Assembly: GCA_001550305.1 (NCBI GenBank) | Contig: LRTP01000424.1 | Coordinates: 1 to 41,500 of the forward strand | DNA: 41,500 nt | From: Streptomyces diastatochromogenes | GTDB taxonomy: Bacteria; Actinomycetota; Actinomycetes; Streptomycetales; Streptomycetaceae | Reading direction: 5' to 3' | Shown here: positions 34,612 to 41,500 of the stretch, in pieces | Position numbering within the stretch: position 1 is the first letter of the stretch | Layout of the letters: each line of letters begins with the position of its first letter | Translations under genes and position numbers: made by a program | The notes under the pieces: model-generated | Told to the model about the DNA's origin: nothing | The model's database searches: none | Seen by the model: the letters and a program-made list of their open reading frames with translations, nothing else

Positions 34612-34976
34612 TCATGTGGCCGCCTCCGTGGTTCTGCCCCGGTCGCCGCGCTCGGCGTAGCCCGCCGCCTGCAGGCCGAACAGCCGGGCGTAGTGCCCGC
34701 CGCCCAGGGCCATCAGCTCGTCGTGGGAGCCGAGTTCGGCGATCCGGCCGTCCACCAGCACGGCGATCGCGTCGGCCTCGCGCAGCGCGCCGAGTCGGTG
34801 TGAGACCAACAGCGCGGTCCGTCCCAGGCGGTGGCGACCGAGAGTGCGGTGCACCTCGTGCTCGGCCTCCGGGTCCAGGCCCGAGCTGGGCTCGTCCAGG
34901 ATCAGCAGATCGGCGCCGCCGCGCATCAACGAGCGGGCCAGCGCGACCCGTTGCCACTGTCCGCCGGAAAGGGTGA
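34612..34976 (-). pseudogene. ABC transporter ATP-binding domain, 5'-truncated
   Basis: Reading from about 34976, the frame gives RVTLSGGQWQRVALARSLMR (signature motif), LLILDEPSSGLDPEAEHE (Walker B), LLVSHRLGALREADAIAVL (H-loop) and a normal C-terminus. The Walker A, Q-loop and any transmembrane domain are missing: the frame upstream of 34977 no longer resembles an ABC protein. The tail resembles ABC exporters with fused membrane domains. I infer that its 5' part was deleted; an internal ATG at 34929 would make only a nonfunctional fragment. Confidence 0.8.
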
Positions 34977-35333
34977 CCCGGCGGCGCGCCCGGCTTCGTC
35001 CTGACCCTGCTGCTGCTCGCCGCGTTCACCACCGGAATCGTCCGTACGCTCCGCAGCGGAACCAAGGCGTCCTGCGCCTGCTTCGGCGCTTCCACCGCGC
35101 CGATCGGCCGCCGCCACGTGGTGCGGAACACCGTGCTGCTCGCCCTGGCCGCGTTCGGCCTGGCCGCCGCCTTCGCGGGGACGCCGGCGCCGACCCAGGC
35201 GGCGGGCGTGCTGATCGCGGCGTTCGGCGCGCTGGTGGGCGCCCTGCTGGTGATCTTCACGGACGAGCTGGGCACGCTGTTCGACGACGGCGCCCCACGC
35301 ACCTCGGGACGCGTCCGCGGATCAGCCCCGTAG
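34977..35333 (+). pseudogene. MauE/DoxX-like redox membrane protein, 5'-truncated
   Basis: The frame opens right after TGA 34974-34976 and reads GFVLTLLLLAAFTTGIVRTL, KASCACFGAS, VVRNTVLLALAAFGLAAAFA and a further membrane segment, ending at TAG 35331. This is the C-terminal two thirds of a MauE-like protein, including its CxCFG motif; the first membrane segment and start are missing. A GTG at 35118 gives only a stub. It abuts the truncated ABC gene head to head, so one deletion explains both. The TlpA-like partner downstream is intact. Confidence 0.75.
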
Positions 35334-35548
35334 GCGACCCGGGTAGGCGAACCCGGTGGGCGACAACCCTCCCGATTTCCCGGGTGGTTGATGTTCACGC
35401 ACCACCGTGGCGGCCACCGCGACGTACCCGTCGCAGCCGCCGCAGCACCACGGCGCGCGGCACACCCGTGCGGCGTCGCGCCGTCGCATCCCGCGATCCG
35501 ATGGGCGGACACCCCGCCCCACGATGACACGAGACTCCGGAGTCACCC

Positions 35549-36088
35549 ATGCCCTTTCTGGTCACCGCCGTCGTCCTCATCGCCGTGCTCTGTCTGCTGA
35601 ACCTGCTGCTCACCTTCGGCGTCATACGCAAACTCCGCGCCCAGGCCGACGAGAAGGCCGACCGGGTCGCGGACGGCCTGATCATCCCGGCCGGCTCCGC
35701 CGTTCCCGGCTTCTCCGCCGTCACCACCGCCGGTGAGCGGATCACCCGCGAGGGCCTCGGCGAGACCATGCTGGGCTTCTTCTCGCCCGACTGCCGGGCC
35801 TGCAAGGAGCGGCTGCCACTCTTCGTGGAGCAGGCGCGCACCACTGCTCGGGCGACCGGTCGCAGCGTCCTCGCCGTCGTGCACGGCACCGACGAGGAGG
35901 CCCGCGAGCAGGTGGCGGCGCTGTCCGAGGTCGCCCACGTCGTGGTCGAGCCGGGCGACGGGCCGCTCGGCGAGGCCTTCGACATCACCGGGTACCCGGT
36001 CTTCGGCCTGATCACCGTCGACGGCACCCTCAGTGCCACCGCCTTCGACCCCGGCCGCCTGCCGGCGCCCTCGAAGGCCACGGTCTGA
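35549..36088 (+). CDS. Membrane-anchored TlpA/MauD-like thioredoxin-fold protein
   Basis: A 179-residue protein with an N-terminal anchor (about 3-25: FLVTAVVLIAVLCLLNLLLT), an extracytoplasmic thioredoxin fold, and the redox motif C82-R-A-C85 in GFFSPDCRACKERLPLF. PVFGLITVDGTL holds the cis-Pro loop. It probably transfers electrons to secreted protein disulfides together with a MauE-type protein; the MauE gene just upstream is truncated, so the system may be orphaned. GGAG precedes ATG 35549. A small tandem (TAGGCGACCCGGG, TAGGCGAACCCGG) lies in the gap at about 35331-35357. Confidence 0.85.
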   Translation: MPFLVTAVVLIAVLCLLNLLLTFGVIRKLRAQADEKADRVADGLIIPAGSAVPGFSAVTTAGERITREGLGETMLGFFSPDCRACKERLPLFVEQARTTARATGRSVLAVVHGTDEEAREQVAALSEVAHVVVEPGDGPLGEAFDITGYPVFGLITVDGTLSATAFDPGRLPAPSKATV

Positions 36089-36110
36089 CCCCGGGCACCG
36101 CCCCGGGTCA
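36086..36110. terminator. Compact palindrome holding both convergent stop codons
   Basis: TGACCC at 36086 and GGGTCA ending at 36110 are inverted, with internal CCCGGG repeats that can also pair. The TGA of the TlpA-like gene and that of the FUSC gene lie at its two ends, so it may be a minimal bidirectional terminator. Confidence 0.5.
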
Positions 36111-38405
36111 CGAAGGACCGTCGGGCCTCGCCGCGGCGACCAGACTCGGCTGGAGCCGGCGGGCGGCGTCGAGGTGGTCGGCGGTCCAGACGATGCGGAC
36201 GGCCGTGTCCGTGGCCTGCCCGTGCTCGTCGCTGAGGTCGCGGCGGAGGGATTCGACCAGCTGCGCCTCGGCCGCGGGGTTACGCGGCAGCGGATCCCGG
36301 ACGGAGGCGTTGTGCCCGAGACCGGCCGCCAGATCCTGGTACCAGCCGGAGATCTGGCCGGCGGCGCTCAGCAGGACGAGGCCCGCTTCCGCCCGGTTCG
36401 GCTCGCTGTCCGGTTCGCAGGCGCGCCGCCACAGCCCCAGGACCGCGTCCGCCGCGAGGCGCAGCCCCACGATGCCGGTCACCAGGGTGGTCATGTCGGC
36501 CAGCGGAACCGGTTTGGCGCCGCGTTCGGCCAGATAGCTGCGGAACGCGTCGTCGAGCCTGCGCGCGGCCGCGGCCGCTGCGACGCCCTCCCGCAGCGCG
36601 GCCTCGGCAGACGAGGGCGCGGGGGCGCTGCCGCAGTGGCCGACGGCGTACTGCACCGCGCCCGCCAGATACCGGGCGCTGTCCGTATACGCCTCGGCGA
36701 GCGCCCGGTCGACGGCCGCCGTGGCGCCGCGCGGCCAGAAGAACAGGCCCACCAGCACGCTCACCGCGCAGCCGATGGCGATGTCCTGGATCCGCAGCAG
36801 CACGATGTGCCAGTCGGGGTCCTGGCCGATGTTGAACAGGATGACGAGGGTGATGGTGAAGGACGCCTGGCCGGCGGCGAAGGAGATGGCGTCAGGGGCG
36901 ATACCGGCAAGGAGCACGGCGAGGGGCAGCAGGAACCAGAGCGCCGTGCCGTGGTGGCCGATCAGTTGCAGCAGCCCGGTGCCGATGATCGAACCCGCGA
37001 GGGTGCCGCCCAGGGCGCGGACCGCGTTCTGCCCCGTGTTGAGGGCGTTCGAGCGCAGCACGGACAGGGTTCCCAGGAGCACCCAGAACGAGTGCTGGAC
37101 GCTGGTCACGTTGGCGAGGCCGACCGCGATGCCGAGGCCGAGCGCTCCCCGCAGGCTGTTGTGCAGCCAGACGGACCCCGGCTGAAGGTGGGCGGCGGCC
37201 CGCTCGCGCGTCGCCGCCAGCGGTCGGGTCACGGCGTCGGGCTCGCGGCCCAGCAGACGTTCGAACCAGCTGCGGCGTTCGGCGGCCGCGGCCAGGGCCA
37301 CGTTGTCCGCGATCTGCAGCGTCGCGAAACCCAGCTCCTGCGCACGGAACGAAAGGTCCAGCGCTCCGATGACGGGGTGCACCTGCGAGCGTGTGCCGGC
37401 GCCGCCCCGGCCCACGGGCAGCCGGGTGGTGGCGTTGCGCTCCATGTCGGCCATGGCCTTGCGCAGACTCTCCGAGGCCGCGTGCAGCTCCTCCGGTGAG
37501 CCGCGCGGGGCGTCGAGCAGCGCGGCCACCTCGTCGAGCACGGCCGCGGCGGCCCGGCGTACGGACCGGGCGTCGATGTCGCAGGCCGGTCGACCGTCGA
37601 GCGGGGGCGCGCTGTCGGCCAGGATGCTGCAGAGCCAGGTCAGTTCGTCGACCAGACGGACAAGGGCGCGCGAACTGGTGGACAGACCGGTGGGGCGGTA
37701 CGGGGTGGCGTCGAACACGGCGCGCAGCTCGGCCGCCGCGGCGGCGGCCTCGTCGGCTCTGGCACGGCACTGACCGGTGCTCGGCGCGGAAGGCCCGCCC
37801 GCCAGGAGGGAGGCGTCGGTGCGCAGTTGCTCGGCGGCCGCACAGCAGACCCGGGCGGCCGGTGCGCTGAGGGGGTCCCCGCTGGGACGGGGCCACAGCA
37901 GGGTGACCGCGAGCATGGCGGCGGCTGCCGCGAGGCCCGCTCCCGCGAGCCGGGCGGGAAGCTCCGCGAACGGGACGGGCGAGGTCACCGGGAGGATGAA
38001 GGCCAGCAGCAGCGCGGTCGAGGCGCCCGCGAGGACAGAGCTGACCACCCCGGAGAACAGCACCAGGAAACCGATGACGACCATGGCGGTGACCGCGAGC
38101 CAGGTCCTGTCGGCCACGAGCGTACCCAGACAGATCAGGACGGCCCAGCCCACCGCGAGGCCGAGGTGGGCGCGTAGCCGCTGCACCGTCGGACCGGTGA
38201 AATCCACGAGCAGCAGCATCGAGAACGCACCGAACGCGGCGAAGGTCGCCATCGTCGGTGACCCGATGACCTGGCTGCACAGGGCGAACAGCGCGGGCAT
38301 GACGAGCGCCGTCCGCCCGGCACGCCGGGTCGCCGCCAGCTCGGGATCACGGTCGCGCAGCCACGACGCGACCGACCCGGGACGGATTCGACTGGATGTC
38401 CGCAC
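36108..38405 (-). CDS. FUSC-family (aromatic acid exporter-like) membrane protein
   Basis: A protein of about 765 residues with two membrane blocks (about 30-170 and 405-530), each with several segments, separated and followed by large soluble helical domains. The blocks include MATFAAFGAFSMLLLVDFTG and, in the second, SFWVLLGTLSVLRSNALNTG and RALGGTLAGSIIGTGLLQLI, the FUSC signature region. Relatives include AaeB and yeast-type FUSC proteins that export aromatic acids or affect cell envelope; the substrate is unknown. GTG 38405 is chosen with AGGAGG 11 bases upstream; GTG 38417 would overlap that site. Confidence 0.88.
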   Translation of the reverse strand: MRTSSRIRPGSVASWLRDRDPELAATRRAGRTALVMPALFALCSQVIGSPTMATFAAFGAFSMLLLVDFTGPTVQRLRAHLGLAVGWAVLICLGTLVADRTWLAVTAMVVIGFLVLFSGVVSSVLAGASTALLLAFILPVTSPVPFAELPARLAGAGLAAAAAMLAVTLLWPRPSGDPLSAPAARVCCAAAEQLRTDASLLAGGPSAPSTGQCRARADEAAAAAAELRAVFDATPYRPTGLSTSSRALVRLVDELTWLCSILADSAPPLDGRPACDIDARSVRRAAAAVLDEVAALLDAPRGSPEELHAASESLRKAMADMERNATTRLPVGRGGAGTRSQVHPVIGALDLSFRAQELGFATLQIADNVALAAAAERRSWFERLLGREPDAVTRPLAATRERAAAHLQPGSVWLHNSLRGALGLGIAVGLANVTSVQHSFWVLLGTLSVLRSNALNTGQNAVRALGGTLAGSIIGTGLLQLIGHHGTALWFLLPLAVLLAGIAPDAISFAAGQASFTITLVILFNIGQDPDWHIVLLRIQDIAIGCAVSVLVGLFFWPRGATAAVDRALAEAYTDSARYLAGAVQYAVGHCGSAPAPSSAEAALREGVAAAAAARRLDDAFRSYLAERGAKPVPLADMTTLVTGIVGLRLAADAVLGLWRRACEPDSEPNRAEAGLVLLSAAGQISGWYQDLAAGLGHNASVRDPLPRNPAAEAQLVESLRRDLSDEHGQATDTAVRIVWTADHLDAARRLQPSLVAAARPDGPS

Positions 38406-38578
38406 GAGCCCGGCCACCTCCTGTCGACAGGTCTACGCCCCACCGAGTGTGACGTCTCCTCCGGAGCGACGTCATCCGAACACGACCTCTGCTCATGATC
38501 CACCCAGGCGGGGCGTCCCGCGGCGTACAGACCGCCCACGCGATGGGTGCGGAGCCCACCGTCCTGCCGAGGTCGCGG

Positions 38579-39151
38579 TCAGCCGGCGAACGCCTCGTTC
38601 AGGCGGACGTTGTAGCCGTCCTCTTCCATGAGGACGACGGTGACACCGAACGGGGAGGGATGGTCCAGTTCGAGCGGGATGAAGGAGTAGTCGACCGCGG
38701 CCTGGACGGGAAGGACCAACTCGCCGCCCGGCTGTGGCTCGACGGCGGGCCGCCATGCGGGCTCGGCCGAGCCCCGACCCTCGAGGGAGTGCGCCTGGGG
38801 CTGTTCGGTGTAGGGGAACTGGTGCAGCACATGGCCGTCCTTCGTGGCGTGCACCATGTTCAGACACGGCACCGGGCCGGTGATCGGCAACTGGCAGGCG
38901 GTGGCGACGTCGTGGGTCTCCCAGGCGAGAACGACCTCGTCGGCGCCGGCCGCCGCGGCGATGTTCGCGAGCTCGGCGATGCCGGTGAGCGCGTCCTTGC
39001 CGGGCTCGGTCGGCCGCACCCAGATCAGGCCGACCAACTCGCCGCGCACCAGCGGCATGATGACCGGCCGTGGCACGGCGCCCTCGGCGAGCCCCGCGGA
39101 GTACGCGCTCTTCATCGACTCCACCAGCGCGTCCCACGTCTGTGCATCCAT
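38579..39151 (-). CDS. Conserved-looking hypothetical protein
   Basis: A 190-residue protein I do not recognise. It begins MDAQTWDALVESMKSAYSAG and includes PRPVIMPLVRGELVGLIWVR, ADEVVLAWETHDVATACQLP and SPFGVTVVLMEEDGYNVRLN. The composition is soluble alpha/beta, without signal or membrane segment and without cysteine or histidine clusters of a metal site. It stands alone between the FUSC gene and carbonic anhydrase, on the same strand as both. The codon pattern is typical of the window, so I accept it as real. Confidence 0.7.
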   Translation of the reverse strand: MDAQTWDALVESMKSAYSAGLAEGAVPRPVIMPLVRGELVGLIWVRPTEPGKDALTGIAELANIAAAAGADEVVLAWETHDVATACQLPITGPVPCLNMVHATKDGHVLHQFPYTEQPQAHSLEGRGSAEPAWRPAVEPQPGGELVLPVQAAVDYSFIPLELDHPSPFGVTVVLMEEDGYNVRLNEAFAG

Positions 39152-39234
39152 GAACTCATCCTCGTCGCCCGCCTGTGTCCGATCAGGCTGACCCTGCCAT
39201 GCGGGCCGTGCCCTCCGCCAGCGGCTCGGCCCTG

Positions 39235-39969
39235 TCAGGCGGGCGCTCCGGCGAGGACTTCCACCTTGCCGGTGTCGAGCGAGTAGTAGGCGCCGACCAC
39301 GGCGAGGGCACCCTTCTTCACGAGAGGGGCCAGGTCCTGATTGGAGCGCAGATCGGCGGCGGTCAGCGTGGCCTGCGCGCGGGCCATGGCATCCACCGGG
39401 TCGGCACCGCCCCCGTGGACCGCCTGCTCGTACGCCGGACGCAGGGCCTTGACGATCGCCTCCAGATTGCCGGGCAGCGGTTTGCCGTCACGGATGGACT
39501 TGTACGCCGCCTCGATGGCGCCGCAGCGTTGATGCCCGAGCACCACGATGAGCGGAGTGCCGCTCGTCATGGGCCCGTACTCCACGGAACCGGTGACCAC
39601 CGGACCGATGGCCTGCCCGCCCGTGCGCATCACATACAGGTCACCCAGACCGGTGTCGAAGAGGAGTTCGGGCGGTACGCGGGAGTCGATGCAGGAGAGG
39701 ATCGACCCGAAGGGTTCCTGCTTCTCGGCCACGAACTCGCGCCGGTCCGGATCGCGGTCGGGATGTCGAAGATCGCCGCTCACCCAGCGCTCGTTGCCTT
39801 CCATCAGTCTGGTGAACGCCGCGGCGGGCGTGGTCGGCGGCGGTTGTGGCGGAGCGCTGGTCGCCGACGAGGCCGCGATCGTCGGCGAACACCCCGCAAG
39901 CGTGGCCGTGGCGGCCACGAGACCGCCGACGAGAAGAACTCTGCGATCGGGATGTCCCGCTCTGTCCAT
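39235..39969 (-). CDS. Beta-carbonic anhydrase with lipoprotein-type signal
   Basis: A 244-residue protein. The zinc and catalytic residues are visible: C93 and D95 in LSCIDSRVPPE, H146 and C149 in LGHQRCGAIEA. It interconverts CO2 and bicarbonate. The N-terminus DRRVLLVGGLVAATATLAGC has a paired Arg and a lipobox LAGC (C27), so the protein is probably exported, perhaps by Tat, and lipid-anchored outside the membrane; a Ser/Pro/Thr linker (28-49) follows. ATG 39969 is preferred since the signal starts there. The exported location is unusual compared with the cytosolic beta-class. Confidence 0.9.
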   Translation of the reverse strand: MDRAGHPDRRVLLVGGLVAATATLAGCSPTIAASSATSAPPQPPPTTPAAAFTRLMEGNERWVSGDLRHPDRDPDRREFVAEKQEPFGSILSCIDSRVPPELLFDTGLGDLYVMRTGGQAIGPVVTGSVEYGPMTSGTPLIVVLGHQRCGAIEAAYKSIRDGKPLPGNLEAIVKALRPAYEQAVHGGGADPVDAMARAQATLTAADLRSNQDLAPLVKKGALAVVGAYYSLDTGKVEVLAGAPA

Positions 39970-40144
39970 CAGCCCTGACCCCTCAGTCCACCGAGACGTC
40001 TCCGTACGTCTTGACCAGGGGCGATTGTGCAGTGCGGTGAGGGAACAGGACGGGAGGCACACGCGGGCGCGGGCCACTCCGCCACCTATGGCCCAGGACC
40101 CGGAGACCTGGAACGGTCTGTGGCGGAGCGTCACAGCCGACAGG

Positions 40145-40261
40145 TCAGATGCCCATCGACGCCATCTCGATCGCCGACCGGTAGTTCGCTGCCGCGGTCA
40201 CCACGCAGGCCCGATAGGTCCGGTTGTCCTTCACGGCGAGTAGTCCTTGAGGTTCTTCCAT
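40145..40261 (-). CDS. Uncertain short ORF beside the IS end
   Basis: ATG 40261 opens 38 codons (MEEPQGLLAVKDNRTYRACV...), ending at 40145. In another frame the same start of flank reads WKNLKDYSP and stop, which could be the tail of a gene interrupted by the insertion sequence. Neither is recognised. Confidence 0.25.
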   Translation of the reverse strand: MEEPQGLLAVKDNRTYRACVVTAAANYRSAIEMASMGI

Positions 40262-40303
40262 TGACTTGCTCTCCCTGCTGAAGCAGGGAGATTCTGGCCT
40301 TCC
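40259..40303 (-). mobile_element. Right end of an IS200/IS605-type element with hairpin
   Basis: TCTCCCTGC (40270-40278) and GCAGGGAGA (40283-40291) are perfect arms around TGAA, just downstream of the tnpB stop. Subterminal hairpins of this kind mark the ends of IS605-family elements and, in TnpB loci, overlap the guide (omega/re) RNA. The exact boundary near 40259-40262 is inferred. Confidence 0.6.
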
Positions 40304-41500
40304 TCACCGGGTGCTGTGCCGCTGCGCGGCACGAGTTCCGGTGTGGATTCCGTGGCTTCCTGCTTCTTCGCGCTGCGCCGGAACGAGTCCCGGTCTTACC
40401 TGCGCTCGACAGGCTGTCACCGCCAGTCCGGCGGCCTGTTTGACGTTCTTGGCGGCGTTGCGGTCCCGGTCGTGGACCGTGCCGCAGTGCGTGCACGTCC
40501 AGGTACGCACGTGCAGGGGTTTGGGCCCGTCCTTGACTCCGCAGACCGAGCACACCTGGCTGGTGGGCTCGAACCTGCCGACCTTCACAAAGATGCGGGC
40601 GTACCTCTGTGCCTTGTACTCCAGCATCGCGAGGAACTGCGCCCAGCCGGCGTCGTGCACGGACTTGCCGAGCCGTGTGCGCGCGAGGGCTTTCACCGCC
40701 AGGTCCTCCACCGCGACCGCTTGGCTTTCGCGGATCAGGCGGGTGGAGAGCTGGTGGTGGAACTCGCGGCGGGCATCGGCGACCTGCGCATGTGCGCGAG
40801 CCACCTTCAAGCGGGCCTTCTCCCGATTCTTCGACCCCTTCTGCTTGCGGGACAACTCCCGCTGAGCCTTCTTCAGCTTCTTCTCCGCCCGGCGCAGAAA
40901 CCGCGGGGAGTCGATCTTCGTCCCGTCCGACAGGACCGCGAAATGAGTCAGACCCAAGTCGATCCCCACAGACGGCAGACCATCGGCACCCGGCATCCGC
41001 GCCAGGTCGGCGTCCAGGTCGGTCTCCACGACGAAGGAAGCGAAGAATCGCCCCGCTGCGTCCCGGATCACCGTCACGCTCGACGGGACCGACGGGAGCC
41101 TGCGCGACCAGCGCACCTTCACCTCGCCGATCTTCGGCAGAAGCAGCCGCCCCGACTCGGTGATCTTCCAGCGGGCGTTCGCGGTGAACCGGATCGCCTG
41201 GCGGGCATCCCGCTTCGACCTGAAGCGCGGCGCCCCCACCCGTGCCCCCTGGCGGGATCCTTTCAGAGAGGCGAAGAAGTTGGTGTAGGCGCGCTCCACC
41301 TCCCGCAGCGCCTGCTGCAGGATTACTGCCGACACCTCGGACAGCCACTGCCGCCCGGGGCCCTGCTTCGCCTCGGTGATCAGCATCTTCGACAGCGCAC
41401 CCGCACTCGGAAACGCAGCACCCTCCCGCCGGGCCCGCTCCCGGGCGGCAACCGCGTCGTTGTACACCACCCGCGCGCACCCGAACGCCCGCGCCAGCGC
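40304..41500 (-). CDS. tnpB: TnpB, IS200/IS605-family RNA-guided nuclease (5' end beyond window)
   Basis: At least 398 codons; the frame stays open to the right edge (ALARAFGCARVVYNDAV is the typical region shortly after the start), so roughly the first tens of residues are missing. The RuvC-like residues are in VGIDLGLTHFAVLSDG (Asp), AVAVEDLAV (Glu) and HDRDRNAAKNV (Asp). A zinc ribbon CSVCG...CTHCG lies before the last. TnpB proteins are RNA-guided DNA nucleases that favour retention of their transposon. No TnpA is visible; it may lie outside or be absent. All catalytic residues in view are intact. Confidence 0.93.
   Translation of the reverse strand, partial: ALARAFGCARVVYNDAVAARERARREGAAFPSAGALSKMLITEAKQGPGRQWLSEVSAVILQQALREVERAYTNFFASLKGSRQGARVGAPRFRSKRDARQAIRFTANARWKITESGRLLLPKIGEVKVRWSRRLPSVPSSVTVIRDAAGRFFASFVVETDLDADLARMPGADGLPSVGIDLGLTHFAVLSDGTKIDSPRFLRRAEKKLKKAQRELSRKQKGSKNREKARLKVARAHAQVADARREFHHQLSTRLIRESQAVAVEDLAVKALARTRLGKSVHDAGWAQFLAMLEYKAQRYARIFVKVGRFEPTSQVCSVCGVKDGPKPLHVRTWTCTHCGTVHDRDRNAAKNVKQAAGLAVTACRAQVRPGLVPAQREEAGSHGIHTGTRAAQRHSTR

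Noticed and set aside
34469..34614. ATGA-coupled start for the signal peptidase at 34614
   Set aside because: That ATG is in a different frame (MSRPERMAATGLGRGAQ) and does not lead into the peptidase; GTG 34562 or ATG 34556 does.

Overview
The window looks like the chromosome of a Streptomyces or close relative. Base composition is very GC-rich, GTG and TTG starts are common, genes often overlap by GTGA or ATGA, and the csp / DEAD-box helicase / CBS-like / SCO5918-type block matches the S. coelicolor SCO5921-SCO5918 arrangement. No rRNA, tRNA or CRISPR array was seen.

Bases 206-16803 form a low-oxygen survival island. Its first half holds relatives of mycobacterial DosR-regulon ('dormancy') proteins: two XRE-pyridoxamine-oxidase-fold proteins (one with an extra DUF1918 domain), a stand-alone pyridoxamine-oxidase-fold protein, a DUF1876 protein (Rv1738/Rv2632c type), a truncated nicotinate phosphoribosyltransferase (pncB2 type), a BON-domain relic, a tandem universal stress protein, an Rv2004c-type kinase, an Rv1733c-type membrane protein and a zinc alcohol dehydrogenase. 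Its second half is a fermentative energy cassette: an amino-acid antiporter and arcA-arcB-arcC (arginine to ornithine plus ATP), then pyruvate formate-lyase and its radical-SAM activase. GGGCC-GAAC-GGCCC-like palindromes recur in the intergenic regions and suggest one DosR/OsdR-type regulator, whose gene is not in the window.

Bases 17181-23577 are accessory enzymes and regulators: an isochorismatase-like hydrolase with a DJ-1/AraC regulator, an Ada-type zinc protein with an unrecognised partner, a TetR/SDR divergent pair, and an XRE-cupin/MFS divergent pair. Bases 23873-28204 hold the cold-shock block, a GvpU-like protein and a small MerR-type protein. At 28363-30803 an FAD monooxygenase carrying a TTA codon faces a MarR regulator across a long palindrome.

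Bases 30911-33865 are a secreted beta-1,3-glucan degradation operon (GH64 and GH16) under two LacI/CebR-type operators. Bases 34131-36088 are a partly deleted export/redox locus: S26 peptidase, half an ABC ATPase, half a MauE-like protein and an intact TlpA-like protein. After that come a FUSC transporter, an unrecognised 190-residue protein, a lipoprotein-type beta-carbonic anhydrase, and an IS200/IS605-family TnpB that runs off the right edge. Bases 1-205 hold no gene I can support.
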